Source: Paenibacillus koleovorans NBRC 103111
Lineage (GTDB): Bacteria > Bacillota > Bacilli > Paenibacillales > NBRC-103111
DNA length: 64,000 nt
Direction: 5' to 3'
Assembly (NCBI RefSeq): GCF_004000845.1
Contig: NZ_BIMA01000001.1
Coordinates: forward strand, 1-64,000
This document shows positions 1 to 8,700 of the stretch, piece after piece. The stretch's first letter is position 1. Every line of letters starts with the position of its first letter. The notes under the pieces are model-generated. The model worked only from the letters and a program-made list of their open reading frames with translations, had not been told where the DNA came from and made no database searches. The position numbers and the translations under genes were made by a program.

Positions 1-147
1 TCGGTGTCAGCAGCAGGGGATACTTGGGAAACAAAGGCTTCGATGCCATCATCAAGATTTAACGCTGGGGCAGCAGTCGTTGATGGGAAAATCTATGTTA
101 TTGGAGGACAGAACGACGGCGCGAGTGTGTTAAATACAGTTGAGTAA
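1..147 (+). CDS. C-terminal end of a kelch-repeat-like protein (partial)
   Basis: The window opens inside a reading frame that runs to a TAA at 145-147 (48 residues visible). The peptide contains W-E-T-K, then R-F-N-A-G-A-A-V-V-D-G-K-I-Y-V-I-G-G and a terminal V-E. This is the usual end of a kelch beta-propeller blade (tryptophan, then arginine, then VxDGKIYxxGG). Such propellers usually mediate binding, often in cell-surface proteins of Paenibacillus. Only the last blade is visible, so domain architecture and localisation cannot be judged. Confidence 0.6.
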   Translation, partial: SVSAAGDTWETKASMPSSRFNAGAAVVDGKIYVIGGQNDGASVLNTVE

Positions 148-215
148 CTGCCCCATGTGGTCCTCGTAGTTCCCGCAACCAGCCCTCTTGTTACCCTCAA
201 ATCCTCTTCTTACCC

Positions 216-605
216 TCAAATATTCCAAGTCGTATCGAAAAATCTCCAGCCTTTGAGCGTATTAGCCACCGATCGTAGGCCCATCGCCAGCTGCCTGTCC
301 AATGTTGCACTCTTTACGACGCCTTTCATAAACAAAGCGGTTGCCTTATAAGAGTATCCTTCTTCATAGCGTAAGTGAATCGCTTGCCGGGCATCCTCAT
401 CTTGAATTAGCTTGACGGCCCGATGAATGGTGCATACAAGCGTTTGATACTCCTGGAATAAAGCTCGCTGCCCTTCGGCAATAATGGATGCATTCGCCGT
501 CCGGTTGGCATAATACTCTTCGCTGCTGATCTTATTGCCCCATTTGCCGTCGACCGCTGTGGAAGCATAGTCCTCGAGATGGCTCATGAAATCGCGAACG
601 ACCAA
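216..605 (-). CDS. Phage-type sigma-region-4/ArpU-like regulator, probably 5'-truncated
   Basis: A 129-residue leftward frame. The C-terminal half (residues about 65-120, including QAIHLRYEEGYSYKATA) resembles the sigma-70 region-4-like helix-turn-helix of ArpU/RinA-type phage late regulators. The longest start is a TTG at 605 with no ribosome binding site, and the frame stays open upstream, so the N-terminus may be lost. It abuts head-to-head the metallopeptidase fragment at 617, which suggests prophage debris. The family call rests on overall pattern only. Confidence 0.45.
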   Translation of the reverse strand: MVVRDFMSHLEDYASTAVDGKWGNKISSEEYYANRTANASIIAEGQRALFQEYQTLVCTIHRAVKLIQDEDARQAIHLRYEEGYSYKATALFMKGVVKSATLDRQLAMGLRSVANTLKGWRFFDTTWNI

Positions 606-616
606 ATCTAATTGAA

Positions 617-1132
617 GTGATTTGCCTTGAATTCGGGGTGTCGCAGTCCGTTGCCGAACGGAGAGTCACTCAGATTGAGCGGCGTTTGTACCAGGGCAGA
701 TTAGATCAGGAGTTGATGCAAAATGCGAGTGCTTTAGAAGGAAACGAACAAAAGCGGCTTCCAGCGTCAGTCGAGACTCAGGCCGATGTCGGACTTCTAT
801 ACGATAACAACCTGGCTGGCGAACAGCCGTCGGCATTGGTCATCAAATTAAAGAACGGCATCACTGACACAGGTAGAACATACTTTGCCATACAAACTAC
901 ACTTCCAAAAGTGGATGCTTATGATTTTGGATATTTAGTGACGGTCCCCATCCAAAATAGCGAAGTGATATGGACGGATATTCCGTTCTGCTTTGGAGTG
1001 GATATCCCCCGGATTCGTGGGCGCATTGGTCCGCTTGAAGTCGATCAGCTGCTTATTAAGCTAGACGCATTGGATTATTCACTGCAATCCGCCATCATGC
1101 GAAGCAATCCGCAAAACCTTTCCTCCTTTTGA
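617..1132 (+). pseudogene. C-terminal fragment of an ImmA/IrrE-type metallopeptidase
   Basis: A frame open from just after the stop at 587-589, with GTG 617 as first start and no ribosome binding site. Its first residues, L-E-F-G-V-S-Q-S-V-A-E-R-R-V-T-Q-I, match the end of the ImmA/IrrE (DUF955) domain, where a helix reading A..F.VS..A...R follows the catalytic region. The HEXXH zinc motif that should lie upstream is absent; that DNA belongs to a gene on the other strand. The remaining 140 residues look like an intact C-terminal extension. I read it as the 3' remnant of a phage or ICE repressor protease, not a working gene. Confidence 0.5.
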
Positions 1133-1205
1133 GGCTGCTAGGAGTAGTAAATAAAGAGTTGCTATCTCGGTTTATTTCGGGTATAATCTGATCTTGTCGG
1201 TGGTC

Positions 1206-1252
1206 CACCTCGAGTTTTATTGCTTGAGGCGAGGGTTCGATTCCCTTCACAT
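1206..1252 (+). other. tRNA-like T-arm and hairpin remnant upstream of tRNA-Arg
   Basis: A 7-bp hairpin (CCTCGAG/CTTGAGG) at about 1208-1228 is followed by GAGGGTTCGATTCCCTT, a perfect T-stem/loop with the universal GTTCGA core. No matching acceptor or anticodon arm could be folded upstream, so it looks like the 3' scrap of a tRNA gene, as left by an integrase-driven exchange. A chance T-loop match is possible. Confidence 0.25.
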
Positions 1253-1274
1253 GATCCGCTTTCTTGAAGATTAT

Positions 1275-1333
<59 letters not shown>

Positions 1334-1348
<15 letters not shown>

Positions 1349-1641
1349 TTAACGTTAGAAAAGCTCCCGATTAGGGGGCTTTTCTTAGTTAAGGGACCAG
1401 AATGAGAACTCCCGCAGGGAGGGCGTCGGAGCGACCCTTCGTTAGCATACGCTTCGCAGTCGCGGCTCCTTGTTTCCGCCCTTTGGCGGATAACGGCAGC
1501 GCATCTCTTCTGGGTCGTTAACGTTAGAAAAGCTCCCGATTAGGGGGCTTTTCTTAGTTAAGGGACCAGAATGAGAACTCTCGCACGGAGGGCGTCGGAG
1601 CGACCCTTCGTTAGCATACGCTTCGCAGTCGCGGCTCCTTG
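1334..1641 (+). repeat. 139-bp direct repeat (1334-1472 and 1503-1641) carrying the tRNA-Arg 3' end
   Basis: Two 139-bp copies offset by 169 bp differ at only two positions. Each begins with ATCTCTTCTGGGTCG, the 3' end of the tRNA, continues through the terminator hairpin, and ends with the same 75-bp tail. The 30 bp between copies is unrelated. The structure resembles an integration footprint (attB-like tRNA 3' end duplicated) or a recent segmental duplication. Confidence 0.9.
1357..1386 (+). terminator. Rho-independent terminator of tRNA-Arg
   Basis: AGAAAAGCTCCC-GATTA-GGGGGCTTTTCTT forms a strong hairpin ending in a T-rich tract directly after the tRNA. An identical second copy lies at 1526-1555 in the repeat. 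Confidence 0.8.
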
Positions 1642-1718
1642 ATGATGCGTACTGCCGCAAAACGGAACTCGTATCGGGCTGTACGCTCGATTTTTGTGCT
1701 TAAAGCAACAGTTACAGA

Positions 1719-1757
1719 AAAAGTCCCCCGGGCAGACATAGGACCCGGGGGACTTTT
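1719..1757 (+). terminator. Strong bidirectional hairpin terminator
   Basis: A perfect 14-bp stem, AAAAGTCCCCCGGG with CCCGGGGGACTTTT, encloses an 11-nt loop. It has A-runs on one side and T-runs on the other, so it can work in both directions. No intact gene ends at it, so it may be left over from a lost gene. Confidence 0.75.
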
Positions 1758-1920
1758 GGGCTGAGCGGCTGAGTGGAGGCACGGAAGGAAGCTCCTCTAG
1801 CACTCATAGAATAGAATATGAGAGGGGGGTGAGTCCGGCTTGGATGAACCCCCAGTGTCAGCAAAAAATCTAGCAAATGGTTGCCCGATTCTTCAGGATC
1901 GATAGACGCTTGCTAGAGAC

Positions 1921-2207
1921 CTGAGCTTCAGTGCTGAGCTTCAGTGCCTGAACTTCAGTGCCTGAGCTTCTGTGCTTGAGGTTCAGTGCCTGAGCTTCAG
2001 TGCCTGAGCTTCAGTGCTTGAGCTTCAGTGCTTGAGCTTCGGTGCCTGAGCTTCGGTGCCTGAGGTTCAGTGCCTGAGCTTCAGTGCCTGAGCTTCAGTG
2101 CTTGAGCTTCAGTGCTTGAGCTTCAGTGCTTGAGCTTCGGTGCCTGAGCTTCAGTGCTTGAGTTTCAGTGCCTTAGCTTCGGTGCCTGAGCTTCAGTGCT
2201 CGAGCTT
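1921..2207 (+). repeat. Minisatellite: about 20.5 tandem copies of a 14-bp unit
   Basis: The consensus unit is CTGAGCTTCAGTGC, with C/T at position 1 and A/G at position 10. The first unit is 13 bp; the last is partial. Unit variants recur in the same order (units 5-8 match 11-14), implying duplication of a block of about 84 bp. Fourteen is not a multiple of three and no reading frame spans the array, so it is non-coding. It fills the gap before the disrupted aminopeptidase gene. Confidence 0.92.
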
Positions 2208-2244
2208 GGATCTTCCAGCAGCGAGCGCCTGATCCCTATCCGCC

Positions 2245-2394
2245 CTATACCAGCTGGAGCGCCCAGTTGCCGGCACGGAACACCGGCTCCACCGTGCCGT
2301 CAGGCAGCTCGCCGTCGATTTCCAGCAGCTCCGACCCAACCATAAAGTCGGCATGCGCCAAGCTGACGTTCGCTCCGCGCGCGAGCAACTCGCA
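2245..2394 (-). pseudogene. Severed C-terminal end of the M29 aminopeptidase
   Basis: Read leftward, this stretch encodes N-V-S-L-A-H-A-D-F-M-V-G-S-E, then L-L-E-I-D-G-E-L and G-N-W-A before a TAG at 2245-2247. That is the expected last 40 residues of M29 peptidases, including the H-x-D pair (here HAD) which supplies metal ligands in this family. It lies out of frame with the main body because of the 67-bp duplication immediately upstream, so it is no longer translated as part of the enzyme. Confidence 0.85.
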
Positions 2395-2459
2395 CCCTAT
2401 TCAGTCATACGTCGAAAGCGCCACAGAAGCTGACGTTCGCTCCGCGCGCGAGCAACTCG
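2360..2459. repeat. 33-bp direct repeat (2360-2392, 2427-2459) around a 34-bp insert
   Basis: A 33-bp sequence is present twice with perfect identity, separated by 34 bp of unrelated sequence. Removing 67 bp (one copy plus the spacer) restores the aminopeptidase frame exactly, so this is a recent +67 frameshifting event rather than ancient decay. Confidence 0.9.
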
Positions 2460-3553
2460 GCTTTACTGAGCCGCGTCCCGTTCTCGATATTCGTCGGGTA
2501 GGCGCTGCCGAGCGCGAGATGGCACGAGGCGTTCTCGTCGATGCCGGTGTTGTAGAACGTGCGGCGCAGGTTGGAGATCGGCGAATCATGCGGCACGAGC
2601 GCGACTTCGCCCAAGTAGCTCGCGCCCTCGTCCGTCTCGAGCAGCGAGCGCAGGTGCTCCTCGCCGACCTCGGCGCGGCAATCGACAACCTTGCCGGCCT
2701 GGAACGTCAGCGAGAACTTCTCCACGAGCCGGCCGTTCAGATTGAGCGGCATCGTGCTCGTCACCGTGCCGTTCACGCCGCCGCGCTTCGGCATCGTGTA
2801 CACTTCCTCGGTCGGCATGTTCGCGACGAAATACACGCCTGCGCCGTTCTCCTTGCCGCCGCCGAGCCAAATATGCCCCTCCGGCAGCTCGACGCTGAGG
2901 TCGGTGCCCGGCGCCCGGTAATGCAAGCGGCGGTAGCGCTTCGCGTTCAGCGCCTCCCGCTTCGCCAGCAGCACGTCGAGATGCTCGCGCCAAGCTGCGA
3001 CCGGCTGCTCGCGATCAATGCGATTGATGCGGAAGATCGCCTCCCACATCGCGTCTACGCGTTCCTCCTGCGGCAAGTCGGCGAACACTTTGTCCGCCCA
3101 AGCCCGCGTCGGCGCCTTCACCAAACACCAGCTGATCGTGCTGTTGCGGATATAGCGCTGGAAGTTCTCGCGTGCCACTGCCGCGGCCTTCGTCGCCGCC
3201 GACACTTTCCACCCTTCGATCCCGTTGTACAGCGCCGGGTCCGGCACTTTGATGTTCAGCAACGCGCCGTTCCCTTCCGCCAGCTGCTCCATCATCCGAG
3301 CGCTCCATTCCGGATAATAATCGAATGAATCGTCCGGCGCTTGCTCGAACCGGATCCGCGTCGTCCCTTCGTCCTGCCAATTCACCTGCACATATTTGGC
3401 ACCCGCCGCATAAGCCTGCTTCACAAGCTTGCGCGTCAGCTCCACGGTTTCAAGCGGCGACTCGATCATCAGCACTTGGCCCGCCTGCAAATTCAGGCCG
3501 ACCCGAATGACGAGCTCCGCGTATTTTTCCAAGTTGCGTTCAAACGTCTCCAT
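2405..3553 (-). CDS. M29-family aminopeptidase (AmpS/PepS-like), C-terminally truncated
   Basis: 382 residues from ATG 3553, preceded by GGGAGG at good spacing; longer starts lack support. The fold matches thermophilic metallo-aminopeptidases of family M29, which remove N-terminal residues from peptides in the cytosol using paired metal ions. Conserved stretches include L-N-L-Q-A-G-Q near the N-terminus, G-G-V-N-G-T, and the late N-T-G-I-D-E-N-A-S-C-H-L-A-L-G. Translation now ends in an aberrant S-F-C-G-A-F-D-V followed by a stop, because a 67-bp duplication shifts the frame. The lost tail contains the H-x-D metal ligands, so the product is predicted inactive. An assembly error could mimic this. 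Confidence 0.85.
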   Translation of the reverse strand: METFERNLEKYAELVIRVGLNLQAGQVLMIESPLETVELTRKLVKQAYAAGAKYVQVNWQDEGTTRIRFEQAPDDSFDYYPEWSARMMEQLAEGNGALLNIKVPDPALYNGIEGWKVSAATKAAAVARENFQRYIRNSTISWCLVKAPTRAWADKVFADLPQEERVDAMWEAIFRINRIDREQPVAAWREHLDVLLAKREALNAKRYRRLHYRAPGTDLSVELPEGHIWLGGGKENGAGVYFVANMPTEEVYTMPKRGGVNGTVTSTMPLNLNGRLVEKFSLTFQAGKVVDCRAEVGEEHLRSLLETDEGASYLGEVALVPHDSPISNLRRTFYNTGIDENASCHLALGSAYPTNIENGTRLSKAELLARGANVSFCGAFDV

Positions 3554-3808
3554 TCCACACAAACCTCCCGCCAAAAATCGACCGCTCCCGCCACCGTCTT
3601 TTTCGCCAACATCCGCATAACGACGGCCCGGAACGACCCTTCCTATTATACACAAACAAATGAAAATTTCTATCCGTCCCCCAAAAGGCGAGGCATACCG
3701 GGACAGACATCTCGTACGAGCCAATCGCATACGCTTAAGTATTGTCGCTGCCTGTCGTCAGCTGGAAGGACATGTACACATATTGAGAAGGCGAGGGGTG
3801 AATGGATC

Positions 3809-5662
3809 ATGTGTGGAATTACGGGATGGGTCGATTACCGGAAAAATTTGACCAGCTATCCGTCCATACTTGTCGGCATGACGGAGACGATGGCGCTGCG
3901 CGGACCCGACGCTTCCGGCACGTGGCTGTCTCCGCACTGTGCGCTCGGACATCGCAGGCTGAGCGTGATGGATCCCGAGAACGGCGCCCAGCCGATGACC
4001 CGCCGCAAGGGCGATTACGACTATACGATCGTATATAACGGGGAGCTATATAATGCGCCGGAGCTAAAGCGCGAGCTGGAGCAGCGCGGCTACCGCTTCT
4101 CGACGACTTGCGACACGGAAGTGCTGCTTGTGTCATTTATCGAGTGGGGCCGGGAATGTGTGGACCGGCTGAACGGCATTTTCGCTTTCGCGATATGGAG
4201 CGAGGAAACGCGTAATTTGTTTCTGGTGCGGGATCGGGTCGGCGTGAAGCCGTTTTTTTATTCTTATCAGCACGGCACGTTCTTGTTCGGCTCCGAGCCG
4301 AAGGCGATTCTCGCCCATCCGAGCTTCAAGCCGGAGGTCGGGCGCGAAGGGCTGGCGGAGCTGTTCCTCATCGGGCCGGCGCGTACACCGGCGAGCGGCA
4401 TTTACCGCGGCATGACCGAGCTCAAGCCCGGGCATTGCATGGTTGTCGACGCGAGCGGTATCAGCGTCAAGCCGTACTGGCAGCTCGAGAGCCGGCCGCA
4501 TGAGGACGACGTCGACACGACGGCCTCCAAAGTGCGAGAGCTGCTGATCGATACCGTCGAGCGCCAGCTGGCGTCTGACGTGCCGGTGGGGACGCTGCTG
4601 TCCGGCGGCCTCGACTCGAGTGCGTTGACGGCCATTGCCGTCGACTTCTACAAGCGGAATGGCGTGAAGGATCCGCTGAAGACGTTCTCGGTCGATTATG
4701 TCGACAACGACAAGCATTTCAAATCCAGCGTGTTCACGCCGAACAGCGACGCGCCGTGGATCCAGCGGATGGTGCAGCATCTCGGCACACAGCATCACGA
4801 TATATTTTTCGATACGCCCGACCTGGTGGCGTCGCTCCGAGAAACCGTCTACGCCCGCGACATGCCGGGGATGGCGGATATCGACGGCTCGCTGTACTTA
4901 TTTTGCCGCGAGATCAAGAAGAACGTCACGGTCGCGATCTCCGGCGAGGCGGCCGACGAAATATTCGGCGGCTATCCTTGGTTCCACCGCGAGGAGTCGC
5001 TGAACGCGAACACGTTCCCGTGGTCGCTCTCCGCGGACACGCGGCTCAGCATTCTCGCGCCAGAGCTGCTCGACTGGCTGCAGCCGCAAGCGACGCTAGA
5101 CGCCCGCTACGAGCAGGCGCTCGCCGAAGTGCCGCGGCTCGACGGCGAGACCGGCCAAGCGCGCCGCATGCGCGAGATGTCGTACCTCAACATCAGCCGC
5201 TTCATGCCGACCTTGCTCGACCGCAAGGACCGGATGAGCATGGCCGTCGGATTGGAAGTGCGGGTGCCGTTCTGCGACCATCGGCTGATCGAATACGTGT
5301 TCAACATCCCATGGGAAATCAAGACCGCAGGCGACCGCGAGAAAGGCATCCTTCGTCGAGCGCTCAAGGGCATCCTCCCCGACGACGTGCTGACGCGCAA
5401 AAAAAGCCCTTACCCGAAGACGCACAACCCGAACTATTTGCACGCGCTGCAAGCCGGCTTGCTCGACATCCTGAACGAACCGTCGTCCCCGATCCTCGAG
5501 TTCATCGACGTCCCGCGGGTGCGCAAGCTGGCGGAATCGGACGCGTCGCAGATGAACCTGCCGTGGTTCGGCCAACTGATGTCCGGCCCGCAATTGCTCG
5601 CCTACTTGACGATGATGAACATATGGCTGAAGGAGTACAACATCTCGATCATCCGAAATTAA
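3809..5662 (+). CDS. asnO: Asparagine synthetase (glutamine-hydrolysing), AsnO/AsnB type
   Basis: 617 residues from ATG 3809, which follows GAGGGG and begins M-C-G-I-T-G, so that cysteine 2 becomes the N-terminal nucleophile of the class II glutaminase domain (about 1-200). A synthetase domain follows with the ATP pyrophosphatase loop SGGLDSS at about 264-270. The enzyme converts aspartate, glutamine and ATP to asparagine, glutamate, AMP and PPi in the cytosol. Its length matches Bacillus AsnO (about 614), the sporulation-associated paralogue, more closely than AsnH. It stands alone, divergent from the broken peptidase, and ends at its own terminator. The choice among asn paralogues is tentative. 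Confidence 0.9.
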   Translation: MCGITGWVDYRKNLTSYPSILVGMTETMALRGPDASGTWLSPHCALGHRRLSVMDPENGAQPMTRRKGDYDYTIVYNGELYNAPELKRELEQRGYRFSTTCDTEVLLVSFIEWGRECVDRLNGIFAFAIWSEETRNLFLVRDRVGVKPFFYSYQHGTFLFGSEPKAILAHPSFKPEVGREGLAELFLIGPARTPASGIYRGMTELKPGHCMVVDASGISVKPYWQLESRPHEDDVDTTASKVRELLIDTVERQLASDVPVGTLLSGGLDSSALTAIAVDFYKRNGVKDPLKTFSVDYVDNDKHFKSSVFTPNSDAPWIQRMVQHLGTQHHDIFFDTPDLVASLRETVYARDMPGMADIDGSLYLFCREIKKNVTVAISGEAADEIFGGYPWFHREESLNANTFPWSLSADTRLSILAPELLDWLQPQATLDARYEQALAEVPRLDGETGQARRMREMSYLNISRFMPTLLDRKDRMSMAVGLEVRVPFCDHRLIEYVFNIPWEIKTAGDREKGILRRALKGILPDDVLTRKKSPYPKTHNPNYLHALQAGLLDILNEPSSPILEFIDVPRVRKLAESDASQMNLPWFGQLMSGPQLLAYLTMMNIWLKEYNISIIRN

Positions 5663-5670
5663 TATGAAAC

Positions 5671-5721
5671 GGAGCCGCCTTCGCCAGACTAGCACCTCTG
5701 ACGAAAAGCGGCTCCTTTTTT
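5671..5721 (+). terminator. Terminator of the asparagine synthetase gene
   Basis: GGAGCCGC pairs with GCGGCTCC across a 29-nt loop and is followed by TTTTTT. It lies between two convergent genes. Confidence 0.75.
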
Positions 5722-5734
5722 GCACAACAATCCA

Positions 5735-8700
5735 TTAGAACTGCCAAGTATCCTTCCATTTCAAAAACGTCTCGACGTACTCCCGGTTCACTTCCGCGCC
5801 CGACAGGATCGGATAAAACAGCATGAACATCAGCAGCACCAGCCCCAAGTAGGCATAAACCGCCGCGTTAGCCCAGAAATGAGCCGGCTTGCCGGCCGTT
5901 TCTTCCCGTAACCTTTCGATGACATAGACAAGGCACAAGATCATGAACGGCACCACGGCGAAAAAGTGATAAATAAACGTAAGCCGCGGCACGAGCATCC
6001 AAGGCACGTAGACGGAGCCCAGTGCGATCGCCAGGAACAGCACCCGTCGATCCTTCCTTCGATACCCCATCCATAACGCCGCCAAAATACCCCCGATGCC
6101 GATCCAGCCCCATATGAGCGGATTGCCCAGCGCCACGATCAGCGATGCTTTCCCAGGTGGCAGCTCCGATCCGCCATAATACCAAACCGGCTTGACCATC
6201 GTCGGCCACTCGTACCAAGTGGAGGAGAACGGATGAGTAGCTTTCAGCTCGCTGTGATAATTGTACATATGCTTCTGGTAGCTGACGATGTCGGCCAACC
6301 CATGACCGGGACCCGGCACGTTCAGGAACGGAATATAGGACATGACGTAAATGATCAGCGGTACCGCGACGAACCAAACGACGCACCAACCGATCGTCCA
6401 GCCCGCATAGCGCGGAAATTGCAGCCACTTCACCGGCGCTTTCAAGTACTCGCGATAACGTTCCCACAGGCTGAGGAAGAATAGGATGGCCAGCCCGACG
6501 CCGGCGTAAAGCCCGATCCATTTGGACGCCACGCCCAGCCCGAACGCTAGTCCGCACAAAGCCAGCGGGATCAAGGTTCGTTTCAACCCGTCGCGATGGA
6601 AATTCAGCTGCATGTAGTGATACATGAAATAGAACGCCAGCACGATGAAAAAGACCCCGTACACGTCGATCGTAGCGATCCGGGTTTGCACGAAATGCAT
6701 AAAATCGAAAGCCAGCAAAAAGGCGGCGGCGAACGCGTACCAAGCTTTGTTGTGGAACAAGCGCTTGGCAAACACATACATGAGCGGCACCATCAGGATG
6801 CCGAACAGCGTCCCCATGATGCGCCAGCCGAACGGATTCATCCCGAAAATCCATGTTCCTAAAGCGATTATGACCTTTCCCAGCGGCGGATGCGTGCTCT
6901 CGAAAGGTTCCAGCTGATTCGAATGTTCATATGCGGTGCGGGCGTGATAGATTTCGTCGAAGTACGTACTATTCATAAAAGTCGCTTTGTAGGCGGCCTG
7001 TCCCTGCTCGTCAAACAACAAATCGATCTTGCCGACGGACGCATCGCTCACCTGCTCGCCCTTGTAGCTCTGGATCGCCAGCGGCTTCTCTCCGCCTCCC
7101 GCCCCAGGTCCGTAGATGGCAAGCTCGCTCAACCGTGTACCCGGCTTGTCCACCTGCAGCTTCACGTAGCGGGCCGGTTTGTTCACCATGATGCTCTTCC
7201 ACGCGAACACATTGCCGCCGTCGCGCACGAGCGGGAATGCATCGCCCCAGCTCGTTCCGTCCTGCGAGACGAATAGCTTGAAGCTGCCGTCGCCGACCGC
7301 GGCGAAGCTGTTGATCCGCTCGACGGTCTGCGCCGAGCCGAGGTCGACGATAACGCTCTCGCCTTGGCGAGCCGGCTGCCAGTACGTCTCCGGCGCCTTG
7401 AGCGAGCCGAGCTGGAATAGAGCGATCGCCGCGTAGACGACGGTCAGCCCCGTAATGAGCAGCGTGTCGAGCCGGCTCCACTCGAGCTTCGGAGGTGGCG
7501 GGAAGGCGGTGGCTGACTCTTTGACCCGGGCCTGCTTGTTTTTGTGCGAGCCTGCTTGGGATGGGGAGGTCGTTTTGACGGCTCCTTTGGCGTTTTTGGC
7601 AGCAGCAGCGTTTGCGGCAGCTACGGCAGGAACTAGCGGGACCGTTTGATTTTGCAGGAACAGCGACCAGGCCGTCTTCAGCATGGCGACGAACAAGATT
7701 GTGTTCGCAAGCGAGATGGTGATCACTGTTGGATCGAATCGTTTCAAGTGGAAAATGTTCGCCCAGCTGTTCATCAGCACGTCGTGCGCGTTCACATATT
7801 GGGTGAGGCTGAAGCCTGCGTACAGCAGGAGCAGCCGGCGATCCCTCATGCAGATGACGCTGGCCAATCCGAGTACGACGCCGTAGAACATGTAGCGCTC
7901 ATGCATTTTGACCGTCATCATGAAGACCGACACGGAGAGCAGGAAGCCGATGAAATACAGCTTCGTCTCATCGGCCTTGCTCTTGAAGTACAGATAGGCG
8001 CAAGCTACGACGGTAGCGGCGACAAGAATGACGCTCCAGATGCTGTAAGGGATGAACAGCAGCGTCTTCGACGTCGGCTGCCAGTTGCCGCCGAGCAATC
8101 CATATAAATTGAAGGCGTTCAAGCTCGCATACGGATATTGAGATAATGTTCCGGTATAGAGCTCCACCAGCCACAAAGGTCCGCCTGGTTTGTGAATCGT
8201 GAACGGCACTGCGAGAACGGCGATTACGGCTAGACCGTAACCCACGCACTTCAGGAACACCGTCCAGCTGCGACGGTGGATGACGGCGAACAAGAGCAGC
8301 GGCCCGAGCATGAGCGCTTGCGGCTTTATCAGGATCGCGAAGGCGAACACGGCGGCGGACAACGGTAGCCGGCCTTGCACTAGCAAGTAGACGGCGTAGA
8401 GGATAACTAGCGTGAACACCGAGTCTACTTGACCCCATGCCGCCGAGTTGACGATCGCCATCGGGTTGAAGATGTAGAGCAGCGAGATGGAGACAGCTGC
8501 TGCCGACGAAAACTTCCTTTCGATCGCGATCCGGTACAATAAGTAGCCGATCCCGATATCCGCCAGCATCGCCGGCAGCTTGATCAGCATTGTAAAGGAA
8601 GTGGAGTCGTTCGCTAATGAGAAGAGCTCGCGAATTGCTCCGATCGCGTACAAGATGTAGATGTAACCTGGCGGATAGTCGACGAACAGCTCTCCGTTAT

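Noticed and set aside
1206-1252. Second complete tRNA gene
   Set aside because: Only a T-arm can be folded; no acceptor or anticodon stem pairs, so it is kept as a low-confidence remnant.
1921-2207. CRISPR array
   Set aside because: The 14-bp units are directly adjacent without unique spacers, and no cas gene is present.
2267-3328. 353-residue rightward frame
   Set aside because: It is antisense to the M29 aminopeptidase; composition is Arg/Leu/Val-rich as expected for a shadow of GC-rich coding DNA.
4133-4798. 221-residue leftward frame
   Set aside because: Antisense shadow of the asparagine synthetase; no ribosome binding site and no conserved motif.
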